Shown here: one piece after another, positions 28,296 through 38,522 of the stretch
Numbering within the stretch: the first letter of the stretch is position 1
Layout: each line of letters begins with the position of its first letter
Origin: Tissierellia bacterium
Lineage (GTDB): Bacteria > Bacillota > Clostridia > Tissierellales > Sedimentibacteraceae
DNA: 64,000 nt
Assembly (NCBI GenBank): GCA_012843025.1
Contig: DURT01000016.1
Coordinates: 1-64,000 of the forward strand
Direction of reading: 5' to 3'
Program-made: the position numbers and the translations under genes
The notes under the pieces: model-generated
What the model was told of the DNA's origin: nothing
Database searches by the model: none
The model's input: only the letters and a program-made list of their open reading frames with translations

Positions 28296-29564
28296 ATGAA
28301 TAGAAGATATAGAAGACGTAAAAAAAGACTCAGAATGTTATTTTGGATTTTTATACTTATTGTCGGAGTATCCGCAGCTTCTTATGTGGTGAATGGAATA
28401 GGGAAAGATGGAAGAGTCAAAGAAAGTGAAAAACATCCCTTAGAGGAAAACACAGACACAGAGGTTTCAGAGATACCTGAAGAACCAGAGCCTGAAATAA
28501 AACCTGATGTATCTGTGAGATTAAGGGCTACTGGCGATATTATGTTTCATCCTTCACAAATAGAAGGGGCTTATATTGATGAAACAGGAACATACGATTT
28601 CAACAACAGTTTTAAAGCTATAAAGGATATTATTGAAGAAGCAGATATAGCAATTGCAAATTTTGAAGGTACCACAGCAGGTAATGAAGTATATGCTTAT
28701 CAAGGTTATCCCCTGTTTAATGCGCCAGATGAGGCATTGGATGCCATAAAAAATGCAGGATTTGATATATTGGTAACTGCAAACAATCACAGTTTGGATA
28801 CCAGGAAAGCTGGTATAATAAGGACTATAGAGCAAATTAAAAAAAGGGGAATGGATCCAATCGGAACTTTTGCAGTGAAACCTGAAAGCAGGGTCCTAAT
28901 AAAGGATGTTAAGGGTATAAGGTTTGCTTTTATGGCTTATACAGAATCTGTTAATGGTTTGGAATTTGTACTAAGTCCAGAAGATTTAGATGCAATGGTG
29001 AATATGTTCAATGAAAGCAAAATGAAGGAGGATATTGCTGTTGCAAAAGAAAATAATGCCGATATAATAGTGGCATACCTTCACTGGGGAGACGAATATT
29101 CAAGAACTCAAGCACAGAGACAAGAAATTTTGGCAGATATGCTTTTTAAAGAAGGTGTGGATATAATATTGGGCAGCCATCCCCATGTAATACAACCTAC
29201 ACAAACCTTGGATTATGGTGGAAAAACTAAATTTGTTGCATATTCCATGGGTAATTTTATATCCAATCAAAGGGTTGAAACATTATTGCCCTATGGTATG
29301 TCGGAAGGAATATCCAAGTTCACAGAAGATGGAATAATAATTGATATAGAAATAGTGAAAAAAGGTGAAACTGGAGAAGTAGATATTAAAAATATTGATT
29401 ATATACCATTATGGGTTTATAAGGGATTTAAAGAAAACGGAAAGGCAGAGCATATTGTATATCCCATAACGGATTATATAGAAAGTGAAGAATTAGACGA
29501 AGAGTCAAAAGCAAGAATGAACAGATCCTATGTTGATACTATGGCACAAGTGAATACTGAGTAA
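28296..29564 (+). CDS. CapA family protein (poly-gamma-glutamate synthesis-like metallophosphatase), membrane anchored
   Basis: RLRATGDIMFHPSQIEGAY; IAIANFEGTTAG; VTANNHSLDTRKAGI; IVAYLHWGDEYSRTQAQRQEILADMLFKEGVDIILGSHPHVIQP. Confidence 0.92.
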   Translation: MNRRYRRRKKRLRMLFWIFILIVGVSAASYVVNGIGKDGRVKESEKHPLEENTDTEVSEIPEEPEPEIKPDVSVRLRATGDIMFHPSQIEGAYIDETGTYDFNNSFKAIKDIIEEADIAIANFEGTTAGNEVYAYQGYPLFNAPDEALDAIKNAGFDILVTANNHSLDTRKAGIIRTIEQIKKRGMDPIGTFAVKPESRVLIKDVKGIRFAFMAYTESVNGLEFVLSPEDLDAMVNMFNESKMKEDIAVAKENNADIIVAYLHWGDEYSRTQAQRQEILADMLFKEGVDIILGSHPHVIQPTQTLDYGGKTKFVAYSMGNFISNQRVETLLPYGMSEGISKFTEDGIIIDIEIVKKGETGEVDIKNIDYIPLWVYKGFKENGKAEHIVYPITDYIESEELDEESKARMNRSYVDTMAQVNTE

Positions 29565-29579
29565 TGTGGGGGAAACGGA

Positions 29580-30410
29580 ATGGATTTCATGGAGCGCATA
29601 AAATTAATTCTTTCTAATATAGGTTTAAATACCATTATAGACATAGGTATTGTTTACTATGTTCTATACCATGGTTATGTACTTATTAAAGATATGAGAG
29701 CCAAGCAGCTAATTAAAGGAATTGTTTTATTAGTTGCCTTAATTCCCATATCCAGAATTCTCAAACTCCACATGGTAATATTTATTTTAAATAATACCTT
29801 TCAAATAGGCGTTATCGCCTTGGTTATTGTTTTCCAGCCTGAAATCAGAAGAGCTTTGGAATACTTGGGGAGAACTTCCTTTACCCTTTCTAATATGGAG
29901 AAGAACGTTCAAACTTCAAAGCAAATTATACAGGAAATCATGTCAGCAACCACTTCTTTAGCCAGGCAAAAAATTGGTGCTTTGATTATCTTTGAAAAAC
30001 AAATAGGGCTTAATGATATTGTAGAAAGTGGAACTACCCTTAATGCTGATATTTCAAGCGGACTTTTAATTAATATATTTATTCCCAACACCCCCCTACA
30101 CGATGGAGCAGTTATTATTAAAGATTATACTATAAGAGCAGCAGGATGTTTTTTACCTTTAACGGAAAACAATCTTCTCAGTAAAGATATAGGGACAAGG
30201 CACAGGGCTGCCATAGGAATAACGGAAAGGTCAGATGCTATAGCACTAATAGTATCAGAGGAAACAGGATATATTTCTTACGCTGTTGAGGGAAGGCTTT
30301 ATAGAAATATACAAATCGATGAGCTTGAAACATTGTTATCGGGTATTTATTTAGAAAACGAAAAGCTTAATATTATAGATAAGTGGAGAAACAGAAATGA
30401 AAAACGATAA
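29580..30410 (+). CDS. cdaA: Diadenylate cyclase CdaA
   Basis: N-terminal TM helices; IGALIIFEKQIGLNDIVESGTTLNADISSGLLINIFIPNTPLHDGAVIIK (DGA) and GTRHRAAIGITERSDAIALIVSEETG (RHR) DAC motifs. Confidence 0.96.
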   Translation: MDFMERIKLILSNIGLNTIIDIGIVYYVLYHGYVLIKDMRAKQLIKGIVLLVALIPISRILKLHMVIFILNNTFQIGVIALVIVFQPEIRRALEYLGRTSFTLSNMEKNVQTSKQIIQEIMSATTSLARQKIGALIIFEKQIGLNDIVESGTTLNADISSGLLINIFIPNTPLHDGAVIIKDYTIRAAGCFLPLTENNLLSKDIGTRHRAAIGITERSDAIALIVSEETGYISYAVEGRLYRNIQIDELETLLSGIYLENEKLNIIDKWRNRNEKR

Positions 30411-31632
30411 AATAATAATTCAGGTTACTTGCTTAATTGTTTCCGTTGCCTTGTGGATGATTATAATGCTTGTGACAAATCCTACATTGGAAGCTAATAT
30501 TACCAATATACCTGTAACCATAAGAAACTTATCCACATTGGAAAATTCCAACCTAATATTGATGAATCAGGATAAGGAAAACATTACTGTAACGGTTACC
30601 GTAAGTGGTTTGACGGATCAATTAAACAAATTAAGTAACAGGGATTTTTCTGCCTACATAGATGTTTTAGGATTCAAAGAAGGTGTAACAAATGCAAAGG
30701 TTGAAGTTGTAGGTCCCAGCAATATTGAAATAAAGAATATAAAACCTTCCCATATTGCATGCAATATTGAAGGGATAATTTCAAGGATAATGGATGTTAC
30801 GGTTCAGTATGAGGGAGTTCAGGCTTCCACTTATTTCAGGGGTTATGGAATACCCAATCCTTCCTCTGTTAAAATTACAGGTCCACGTAGTTTAGTTAAT
30901 TCAGCTTATTTGGCAGTAGCTACAGTTAATATTAACAATGCCAAAGATACAGTTATAAAGACTGTTCCTGTAAGAATTTATGACGATAAGGATACTGAAA
31001 TGTTTATGTCTGTTCCTACAGGTAATGTTGAAGTTACTGTTCCTGTATATCCAACCAAGTATGTTGAACTGAAACCTTCAATAACTGGAACACCGGAAGA
31101 AGGATATGAAGTTGTAGATGTGACAGTAAAACCAGAAAGAATAAAAATAGCGGCCAAGCAAGAACTCCTAGATACTGTTTGGGAACTTTACTTAGATGAG
31201 TTAGATATATCGGGAGCTTACAACAATGTTCTTTCATCAAAAGAAATATTGAATACTGATGGTTTAATATTGTTAGATTTAGAAGCTACTCCCGTTGTAA
31301 ATGTGGTTATAGAAAAAGTTGTTGAAAAAGAGTTTATATATTCATATAAAGATATTCAATTTACAAATTTAGACGATAATTTAGAACTACTCTTGGAAGA
31401 TGAAGAGGAAGAAATTTCTGTAACAGTGACAGGAACGGTTAGCTTGATAAATTCCTTAAAAAAGGAAGACTTAATATTAACTGCAGATATGTCTGAAGCA
31501 ACTATGGGACAGAATAGCGTAACTGTTGAATGTATAACAGAATATCCACTGAAAGAATTAGAAATGAGTACAAATACTGTAAATGTTGAAGTAAGGTCCA
31601 TACATGAAGAAAGGGAAATTACGGAACAATAG
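30397..31632 (+). CDS. cdaR: YbbR domain protein CdaR
   Basis: N-terminal TM then repeated YbbR domains ([42 protein letters not shown]); overlaps cdaA. Confidence 0.88.
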   Translation: MKNDKIIIQVTCLIVSVALWMIIMLVTNPTLEANITNIPVTIRNLSTLENSNLILMNQDKENITVTVTVSGLTDQLNKLSNRDFSAYIDVLGFKEGVTNAKVEVVGPSNIEIKNIKPSHIACNIEGIISRIMDVTVQYEGVQASTYFRGYGIPNPSSVKITGPRSLVNSAYLAVATVNINNAKDTVIKTVPVRIYDDKDTEMFMSVPTGNVEVTVPVYPTKYVELKPSITGTPEEGYEVVDVTVKPERIKIAAKQELLDTVWELYLDELDISGAYNNVLSSKEILNTDGLILLDLEATPVVNVVIEKVVEKEFIYSYKDIQFTNLDDNLELLLEDEEEEISVTVTGTVSLINSLKKEDLILTADMSEATMGQNSVTVECITEYPLKELEMSTNTVNVEVRSIHEEREITEQ

Positions 31633-31640
31633 AGGGTACT

Positions 31641-33023
31641 ATGTTAAATTTAAAAATAAATAGTATGGATTATCAAGGAATGTTGGAGGCGGTGTTATTA
31701 GCCACCCAAGATGCAATAAGTGTTGTAGATGAAAAGGGAATACACATTCTTGTTAATCCTGCATATACGAAGATTACAGGTATTGATTTTGATGATATAA
31801 TAGGAAGAGATGCGCTTTTTGATATAGAAGAGGGAGAGAGCCTTCACATGAAGGTTCTTACTGGAAAAAAACCTGTTGGAAATACAATATTAAGAATACG
31901 GCCCAGCGGAAAAACCGTAGTAGCTCAGGCTGCTCCTATAATAGTAAACGGTGAATTGAAAGGTAGTGTTGCGGTTCTTCATGATATTTCCGGTATAAAA
32001 GATTTAACGGATAAGTTAGAGGAAGTTGAAAAAAAGTTAAGAGCACTTACCTACAAATATAAACCGGAAGATATTATTGGAGAATCTGAAGCTATTAAAC
32101 ATGTAAAAACTCTTGTTGAAAAAGCAGCAAAAGTTCCTGCAACAGTGCTTTTAAGAGGAGAAAGTGGTACCGGAAAAGAATTGTTCGCCAGCTCAATCCA
32201 TGCTCAAAGTGCTCGCTCTCACAGCAACTTCGTAAGAGTAAATTGTGCAGCCTTGTCTGATTCACTCCTTGAAAGTGAACTTTTCGGATATGAAGAAGGA
32301 GCTTTTACTGGGGCTTTAAAAGGAGGTAAAAAAGGTCTTTTTGAAGAAGCAGACAAAGGAACTATATTTCTTGACGAAATATCGGAAATAAGCCTGAACA
32401 CCCAGGCAAAACTGTTAAGGGTACTTCAGGAAAAAGAAATAATGAGGGTAGGTAGCAATAAAATTATCCCTGTGGATGTAAGGGTGATTGCAGCAACTAA
32501 TGCAGACTTAGCTAAAGAAGTACAGGAAGGCAGATTCAGAGAAGATCTGTTTTACAGAATAAGTGTTTTTCCAATACATATTCCACCTCTTCGAGAGAGA
32601 ATGGAAGATATACCTTTATTAGTCAGAAGTTTTATATCAAAATTTAATGATGAATATGGAAGAAATATTATTGATATTTCAATAGATGCTTTAAATGTGT
32701 TAATGGAGCACAACTGGCCTGGTAATGTAAGGGAATTAGAAAATATAATTGGACGAGCTATGATTTATATGAACTTAAACGAAAGAATAATAACTACTTC
32801 CCACCTACCAGAGCTGAAAAAGAGCAGAATAACAACTGAAAGAATTGAAATACCTTCAAATGAAAATTTAACTAAGTTAAAAGATGTGTTAAGCAAGTCT
32901 GAATCAGAACACATAAGAAAAGTATATTACACTACTAAAAAGAATAAAACCCGTACAGCTGAAATCTTGGGTATTTCTCTCAGGTCATTATACTATAAAA
33001 TGGAAAAATATAAAATTGATTAA
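31641..33023 (+). CDS. Sigma-54-dependent activator with PAS sensor (BkdR-like by context)
   Basis: PAS-like [62 protein letters not shown]-terminal [29 protein letters not shown]. Confidence 0.94.
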   Translation: MLNLKINSMDYQGMLEAVLLATQDAISVVDEKGIHILVNPAYTKITGIDFDDIIGRDALFDIEEGESLHMKVLTGKKPVGNTILRIRPSGKTVVAQAAPIIVNGELKGSVAVLHDISGIKDLTDKLEEVEKKLRALTYKYKPEDIIGESEAIKHVKTLVEKAAKVPATVLLRGESGTGKELFASSIHAQSARSHSNFVRVNCAALSDSLLESELFGYEEGAFTGALKGGKKGLFEEADKGTIFLDEISEISLNTQAKLLRVLQEKEIMRVGSNKIIPVDVRVIAATNADLAKEVQEGRFREDLFYRISVFPIHIPPLRERMEDIPLLVRSFISKFNDEYGRNIIDISIDALNVLMEHNWPGNVRELENIIGRAMIYMNLNERIITTSHLPELKKSRITTERIEIPSNENLTKLKDVLSKSESEHIRKVYYTTKKNKTRTAEILGISLRSLYYKMEKYKID

Positions 33024-33025
33024 TG

Positions 33026-33080
33026 TGCAAATAATTGCAAGAAAAGAAGTCTTGAATTTTATTGCATGCAAAATATTGCA
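33026..33080 (+). promoter_or_regulatory. Two palindromic upstream activator sites TGCAA-N4-TTGCA
   Basis: TGCAAataaTTGCA (33026-33039) and TGCAAaataTTGCA (33067-33080), both perfect palindromes with A/T spacers. Confidence 0.78.
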
Positions 33081-33105
33081 AATCTATACCAAGGAGATTC
33101 TATAA

Positions 33106-33146
33106 AATCAACTATTTGTTGATATACTAATGGTTGATTTTTTCTC
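33106..33146 (+). terminator. Possible intrinsic terminator of the activator gene
   Basis: AAATCAAC ... GTTGATTTTTT; stem AAATCAAC/GTTGATTT followed by T-rich DNA. Confidence 0.45.
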
Positions 33147-33152
33147 CTTTTT

Positions 33153-33168
33153 TGGCATGGTATTTGCT
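33153..33168 (+). promoter_or_regulatory. Sigma-54 (-24/-12) promoter
   Basis: TGGCAT-GGTAT-TTGCT. Confidence 0.9.
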
Positions 33169-33192
33169 TATAATAAATAACGAGGTGAAGCT

Positions 33193-34086
33193 ATGAAGGA
33201 CTTTAATGATATTAGAAAGGCAGCTAAAACTGGTAAAACTAAAAAGATAGCAGTAGCAGCTGCACAAGATTACGATGTTTTAAAAGCAATTAATGAAGCA
33301 GTTAAAGAAAGAATTTGTGTACCAATTTTAGTAGGAGATAAGGAAAAAATTACTAAAATTGCAGAAGAAGTTAATTTAGATTTAACTAATATCCAGCTTG
33401 TTGAAGCTAATGACCTGCAGGAAGCAGCAAGAAGAGCAGTATCCTTAGTAAGTAGCGGTGAAGCTGATATCTTAATGAAAGGATTGGTAGACACATCCAT
33501 TATATTAAAGGCGGTACTTGACAAAGAGATAGGCTTAAGGACAAAAAATATTCTAAGTCATGCAGCTGTCTTTACCTTGGATAAATATCATAAATTTTTA
33601 GTTGTAACGGATGCTGCAATGAATATCGCTCCTAATTCATTGGAGAAGAAAAATATTTTGGAAAACTCCTTACACTTATGTCGGTCCCTGGGTATAGAAA
33701 CCCCAAAAGTAGCAGTAGTTTGTGCTAAAGAAAAGGTGTCAGATAAAATGCAGGCAACGGTAGATGCACAGACCTTAGTTCAAATGTATAAAGACGGTGA
33801 AATTACCGGTTGTATAGTAGAAGGGCCTTTTGGTTTGGACAATGCTATTTCCAAAGAAGCTGCTATTACTAAGGGTGTTAAAGGTGAAGTGGCAGGAGAT
33901 GCAGATATATTACTAATGCCTAATATTGAAGCAGGTAATGTACTATATAAATCATTGACATATTTTTCAAATTCAGAAAGTGCCGGAATTATTTTAGGTG
34001 CACGGGCTCCTATAGTTCTTACTTCGCGGGCTGATTCTGATTCATCAAAATTAAATTCAATTGCATTATCAATAATTTGCGCATAA
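33193..34086 (+). CDS. ptb: Phosphate butyryltransferase
   Basis: VLKAINEAVKERICVPILVGDKEKI; GEADILMKGLVDTSIILKAVLDKEIGLRTKNILSHAAVF; ILLMPNIEAGNVLYKSLTYF. Confidence 0.95.
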   Translation: MKDFNDIRKAAKTGKTKKIAVAAAQDYDVLKAINEAVKERICVPILVGDKEKITKIAEEVNLDLTNIQLVEANDLQEAARRAVSLVSSGEADILMKGLVDTSIILKAVLDKEIGLRTKNILSHAAVFTLDKYHKFLVVTDAAMNIAPNSLEKKNILENSLHLCRSLGIETPKVAVVCAKEKVSDKMQATVDAQTLVQMYKDGEITGCIVEGPFGLDNAISKEAAITKGVKGEVAGDADILLMPNIEAGNVLYKSLTYFSNSESAGIILGARAPIVLTSRADSDSSKLNSIALSIICA

Positions 34087-34098
34087 AGGAGAGGCTAT

Positions 34099-35166
34099 AT
34101 GAAACAATTAATAATCAATCCAGGTTCAACATCAACTAAAATTGCTGTTTATGATGAAGAGACAATGGTTTTTGAAAAAACAATCAGACATACCAATGAA
34201 GAGTTACAACCTTTTGATAGGGTGGCAGACCAGTTTGAATTTAGAAAAGAGTTGATAATTTCCGCATTAAAGGAAAATAACATATCTTTAAATTCACTAA
34301 ATGCAGTGGTAGGAAGGGGAGGCCTTTTAAAACCTATTGAAGGCGGTACCTATACTGTAAACGATAAGTTGGTTGAAGATTTAAAAACCAATACAAAGGG
34401 AGAACATGCTTCTAATTTAGGAGGGCTTTTGGCAAGAGCAATTGCAGATATTGTTAATATTCCTTCTTTTATTGTAGACCCTGTAGTTGTGGATGAAATG
34501 GAAGAGGTGGCAAGATTAAGCGGACATCCCGATTTTGAAAGAATATCTATATGGCATGCCTTAAACCAAAAAGCAGTTGCCAGGAGGGCTGCTAAAGAAA
34601 AGTTCGGAAAAAAATACGAAGAACTTAATTTTGTAGTTGTTCACTTAGGAGGGGGAATTTCAGTAGGTGCCCATAAAAAGGGAAAGGTTATTGATGTAAA
34701 CAATGCCCTTAACGGAGAAGGTCCTTTTTCACCTGAACGCTCAGGTACCTTGCCAGCAGAACAATTGATAAGAATGTGTTTCAGCGGGAAATATACAGAA
34801 GCTGAATTGAAGAAAATGGTAGCGGGTAAAGGTGGAATTATAGCTTACTTAGGAACTAATAATGCTAAGGAAGTAAGCGAAAGAGCCCAAGCAGGAGATG
34901 AAAAGGCCAGACTTATATATACTGCAATGGCATACCAGGTTTCAAAAGCAATTGGCGAGTATGCAGTGGTTCTTGACGGTGATGTAGATGCAATTGTAAT
35001 AACGGGAGGAATTGCTTACGATAATGAATTTATTAAAATGATTGAAAACAAAGTAAAATTTATTTCAGAAGTTTTAGTCTATCCCGGAGAAGACGAGCTA
35101 TTAGCTCTTGCCCAAGGAGGTTTGAGAGTTTTAAAGGGCATAGAGAATGCTAAGACATACATATAG
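34099..35166 (+). CDS. buk: Butyrate kinase
   Basis: [74 protein letters not shown]. Confidence 0.96.
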   Translation: MKQLIINPGSTSTKIAVYDEETMVFEKTIRHTNEELQPFDRVADQFEFRKELIISALKENNISLNSLNAVVGRGGLLKPIEGGTYTVNDKLVEDLKTNTKGEHASNLGGLLARAIADIVNIPSFIVDPVVVDEMEEVARLSGHPDFERISIWHALNQKAVARRAAKEKFGKKYEELNFVVVHLGGGISVGAHKKGKVIDVNNALNGEGPFSPERSGTLPAEQLIRMCFSGKYTEAELKKMVAGKGGIIAYLGTNNAKEVSERAQAGDEKARLIYTAMAYQVSKAIGEYAVVLDGDVDAIVITGGIAYDNEFIKMIENKVKFISEVLVYPGEDELLALAQGGLRVLKGIENAKTYI

Positions 35167-35189
35167 CATACTTGAAAGGAGGGGTATAT

Positions 35190-35864
35190 ATGTATGACCG
35201 AAGATTGGTAATCATCACAGGGCATTACGGCAGCGGGAAAACAGAATTTGCGGTAAATTACGCAATAAAATTGAAAGAGCAATTCGATAATGTAATTATA
35301 GTAGATATGGATATTGTTAATCCATATTTCAGATCAAGGGAAAAAAGAGACCTATTTAATAAAGAAGGAATTAAGGTTGTGGATAGCAACATAAAAAACG
35401 TTAATGTTGATTTACCGGCGCTGCCTGCTGAAATTTCAGGTGCAATTTTAAACAAAAATGCAAAGACAATTTTAGATGTGGGTGGTGATCCTGTTGGTGC
35501 CAGAGTCCTTTCAAGGTATGCGGAAGATATTAAAAGTATTGAATACGATATGTTTTTCGTAATAAATGGAAACAGACCCCAAACCAATACTTGCGATAAA
35601 GCAATAAAATATTTAAGAGCCATAGAAACAGCATCCGGGTTAAAGGTAACAGGATTAATAAATAATACTCATGTACTAAAAGATACATCTGTAGAGGATG
35701 TAGAGCGGGGGCATGAACTTACTAAAAAGGTATCCTGGGAAACGGATATTCCCATAAGATATGAATCTGCTTTAGAAAAAGTGGTATTAAATATTAATAA
35801 TAAAGAAATTTTAGAGAAAATATTCCCCATAAATCTTTATATGAGGGAAGATTGGATGAGTTAA
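35190..35864 (+). CDS. Uncharacterised P-loop ATPase (MinD/CobQ-like) in the ptb-buk-VOR operon
   Basis: LVIITGHYGSGKTEFAVNYAIKLKEQFDNVIIVDMDIVNPYFRSREKRDLF Walker A/B; ATG at 35190 with AAAGGAGGGG RBS. Confidence 0.8.
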   Translation: MYDRRLVIITGHYGSGKTEFAVNYAIKLKEQFDNVIIVDMDIVNPYFRSREKRDLFNKEGIKVVDSNIKNVNVDLPALPAEISGAILNKNAKTILDVGGDPVGARVLSRYAEDIKSIEYDMFFVINGNRPQTNTCDKAIKYLRAIETASGLKVTGLINNTHVLKDTSVEDVERGHELTKKVSWETDIPIRYESALEKVVLNINNKEILEKIFPINLYMREDWMS

Positions 35865-35876
35865 AGGAGGCTTATC

Positions 35877-36092
35877 ATGGCAAAAGGAAGAACAACATTT
35901 AATGATGATGCATGCAAAGGGTGTGAGCTTTGTGTATCTGTATGTCCGGTAAAAATTATTGAATTAGACAAAGAAAGAATCAACAGCAAAGGTTACAGTC
36001 CGGCATACGTAACAGATCAGGAAAAGTGTATAGCTTGTGGCAACTGCGCAATTATGTGTCCCGATTCAGTTATTACGGTAGAAAGATTATAA
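35877..36092 (+). CDS. 2-oxoacid:ferredoxin oxidoreductase delta subunit (2x[4Fe-4S] ferredoxin)
   Basis: CKGCELCVSVCPVKII and CIACGNCAIMCPDSVI. Confidence 0.92.
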   Translation: MAKGRTTFNDDACKGCELCVSVCPVKIIELDKERINSKGYSPAYVTDQEKCIACGNCAIMCPDSVITVERL

Positions 36093-36105
36093 TTGGAGGT
36101 AGATT

Positions 36106-37167
36106 ATGGCTAAGGTATTAATGAAAGGAAATGAAGCTGTTGGAGCAGCTGCTATAAAGGCAGGATGTAGATATTTTTTCGGATATCCCATAACCCCGTC
36201 CAGTGAGATTCCGGAATATATGGCAAAGGCTATGCCGGAAGTGGGAGGAGTATTTTTACAGGCTGAAAGTGAAATTGCTGCAATAAATATGGTTTACGGA
36301 GCAGGAGGGGCAGGAGCCAGAGTTATGACTGCATCTTCCAGTCCTGGGATATCATTGAAACAAGAAGGTATTACTTATTGTGCTGGTGCAGAAGTACCCT
36401 GTGTTATAGTGAACATGATGAGAGGAGGACCTGGACTGGGAAGTATACAGCCGGGACAGGCAGACTATTACCAAAGTACTAGAGGGGGCGGAAACGGCGA
36501 CTACAGAACCCTATGTTATGCTCCTGCAAGTATACAGGAAATTGTTGACTATGTTATGTTAGCCTTTGATAAAGCTGATTATTATAGAAATCCCGTATTA
36601 GTAATAGCTGACGGTATGATAGGTCAAATGATGGAAGCAGTTGAATTTAAGGATAGAGAAAAGATAGAGCTTCCTCCTAAGGATTGGGCAACTACAGGTA
36701 CAGGAGGAAAAAGAAAACCCAATAAAGTGAACTCCCTGTATTTACAGGCTGAACAGTTAGAAATTCATAACAAACGTTTACAACAGAAGTATAAAGAAAT
36801 GGAAGAAAATGAAGTTTTATACGAAGCCTATGGCTTAGAAGATGCGGAAGTTGTATGCGTGGCTTACGGAACGACTTCAAGAATAGTAAAATCAGCAATG
36901 AAGTTGGCGGAAGAAAAAGGAATTAAAACAGGAATAATCAGACCCATAACCGTGTGGCCCTTCCCCTATGATGTGTTTAAAGAAATAGGACCTAAGGCGA
37001 AGGGGATACTTGCCGTAGAAATGAGTGGGGGACAAATAGTTGATGATGTTAAGATAGGAATAGAAGGAAGACTTCCTGTTTATTTCAACGGTACAACAGG
37101 TGGTATGGTACCCACACCGGGAAGTATTTTGGCTAGTATAGAAAAAATTGCGGGAGGTACGAAATAA
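36106..37167 (+). CDS. 2-oxoacid:ferredoxin oxidoreductase alpha subunit (VorB/KorA type)
   Basis: KGNEAVGAAAIKAGCRYFFGYPITPSSEIPEYMAKAMPEVGGVFLQAESEIAAINMVYGAGGAGARVMTASSSPGISLKQEG. Confidence 0.94.
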   Translation: MAKVLMKGNEAVGAAAIKAGCRYFFGYPITPSSEIPEYMAKAMPEVGGVFLQAESEIAAINMVYGAGGAGARVMTASSSPGISLKQEGITYCAGAEVPCVIVNMMRGGPGLGSIQPGQADYYQSTRGGGNGDYRTLCYAPASIQEIVDYVMLAFDKADYYRNPVLVIADGMIGQMMEAVEFKDREKIELPPKDWATTGTGGKRKPNKVNSLYLQAEQLEIHNKRLQQKYKEMEENEVLYEAYGLEDAEVVCVAYGTTSRIVKSAMKLAEEKGIKTGIIRPITVWPFPYDVFKEIGPKAKGILAVEMSGGQIVDDVKIGIEGRLPVYFNGTTGGMVPTPGSILASIEKIAGGTK

Positions 37168-37913
37168 TGGCAATAGTATACGAAAAATCAAAAGGTTTAA
37201 CAGACACACCATTTCATTATTGTCCAGGTTGCACCCATGGTATAATTCATAAATTAGTTGCAGAATCTTTGGTAGAATTAGGAGTGTTGGGAGAGGCTAT
37301 AGGGGTTGCTCCCGTAGGATGTTCTGTATTGGCCTACGAATATTTTAACTGTGACATGCAGGAAGCTGCTCACGGCAGAGCCCCTGCTGTTGCTACAGGT
37401 ATTAAGAGAGTACATCCGGATAAAGTAGTATTTGCCTACCAAGGAGACGGCGACTTAGCATCCATTGGTACTGCAGAAGTAGTACATGCGGCTCATAGAG
37501 GTGAAAAAATAACAACTATATTTGTGAACAATGCTATTTATGGTATGACAGGCGGTCAAATGGCTCCCACAACATTAGTTGGTCAAAGGTCGACTACATC
37601 TCCCTTTGGAAGAGATGAAGCTCATTGCGGAAAACCTATAAGAATTGCAGAAATGCTGGCAACTATAGACGGTGCTAAATTTGTTGAAAGAGTGGCGGTA
37701 AACTCACCCGCAAATGTCAGGAAGGCAAAGAAGGCTATTAAAAGAGCTTTTGAATGTCAGTTGGCAGGTAAAGGCTTTGCAATAGTGGAAGTATTATCTA
37801 CATGTCCTACAAACTGGGGTTTTACTCCCGTAAAAGCCTTAGAGTGGCTAAAAGATAATATGATTCCATATTATCCTTTAGGAAATTTCAGAGATTTTGA
37901 GGAGGAGAAATAG
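37167..37913 (+). CDS. 2-oxoacid:ferredoxin oxidoreductase beta subunit (TPP-binding)
   Basis: FHYCPGCTHGIIHKLVAE; FAYQGDGDLASIGTAEVVHAAHRGEKITTIFVNNAIYGMTGGQMAPTT. Confidence 0.94.
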   Translation: MAIVYEKSKGLTDTPFHYCPGCTHGIIHKLVAESLVELGVLGEAIGVAPVGCSVLAYEYFNCDMQEAAHGRAPAVATGIKRVHPDKVVFAYQGDGDLASIGTAEVVHAAHRGEKITTIFVNNAIYGMTGGQMAPTTLVGQRSTTSPFGRDEAHCGKPIRIAEMLATIDGAKFVERVAVNSPANVRKAKKAIKRAFECQLAGKGFAIVEVLSTCPTNWGFTPVKALEWLKDNMIPYYPLGNFRDFEEEK

Positions 37914-37914
37914 T

Positions 37915-38463
37915 ATGGAAGAAAAAGTAATTATGGCTGGTTTCGGAGGTCAGGGAGTAATGGCCATAGGCAGATTGTTAGCTTATGCAGGAATGATTGA
38001 AAACAAGCACGTAACATGGCTTCCATCTTATGGTCCGGAAATGAGAGGAGGTACTGCAAATTGTGCTGTTGTTGTATCAGATGAACCAATAGGATCACCT
38101 CTTATTTCAAAGGACGGAACGGCAGCAATCGTTTTAAATCTACCATCCTTGTTAAAATTTGAAAAAGAAATCATACCGGGAGGTAAAATAATCATTAATA
38201 AATCATTAATAGATGCAGAGCCTTCCAGAGAAGATATTGATGCCTACTATGTTCCAGCAAATGAATTAGCCATGGAACTTGGGAACAGTAAAATAGCTAA
38301 TATGGTAATGTTAGGTGCTTATTTGGAACTAACAAAAATAGTTAAAATTGATTCTGTATTGGATGCTTTTGTAAAAGTATTTGGTGAAGATAAAGCTCAT
38401 TTAATTCCTATTAATAAAGAAGCTTTGTTAAAAGGTGCAGAAGCTGTAAAAACATATGTTTAA
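37915..38463 (+). CDS. 2-oxoacid:ferredoxin oxidoreductase gamma subunit
   Basis: VIMAGFGGQGVMAIGRLLAYAGMIENKHVTWLPSYGPEMRGGTANCAVVVSDEPIGSP. Confidence 0.94.
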   Translation: MEEKVIMAGFGGQGVMAIGRLLAYAGMIENKHVTWLPSYGPEMRGGTANCAVVVSDEPIGSPLISKDGTAAIVLNLPSLLKFEKEIIPGGKIIINKSLIDAEPSREDIDAYYVPANELAMELGNSKIANMVMLGAYLELTKIVKIDSVLDAFVKVFGEDKAHLIPINKEALLKGAEAVKTYV

Positions 38464-38522
38464 TTGTAGTTGAAATCTTATTATTAAAATGGTAGTATAA
38501 TTAAAATCAAGGAGGTAGAGGA

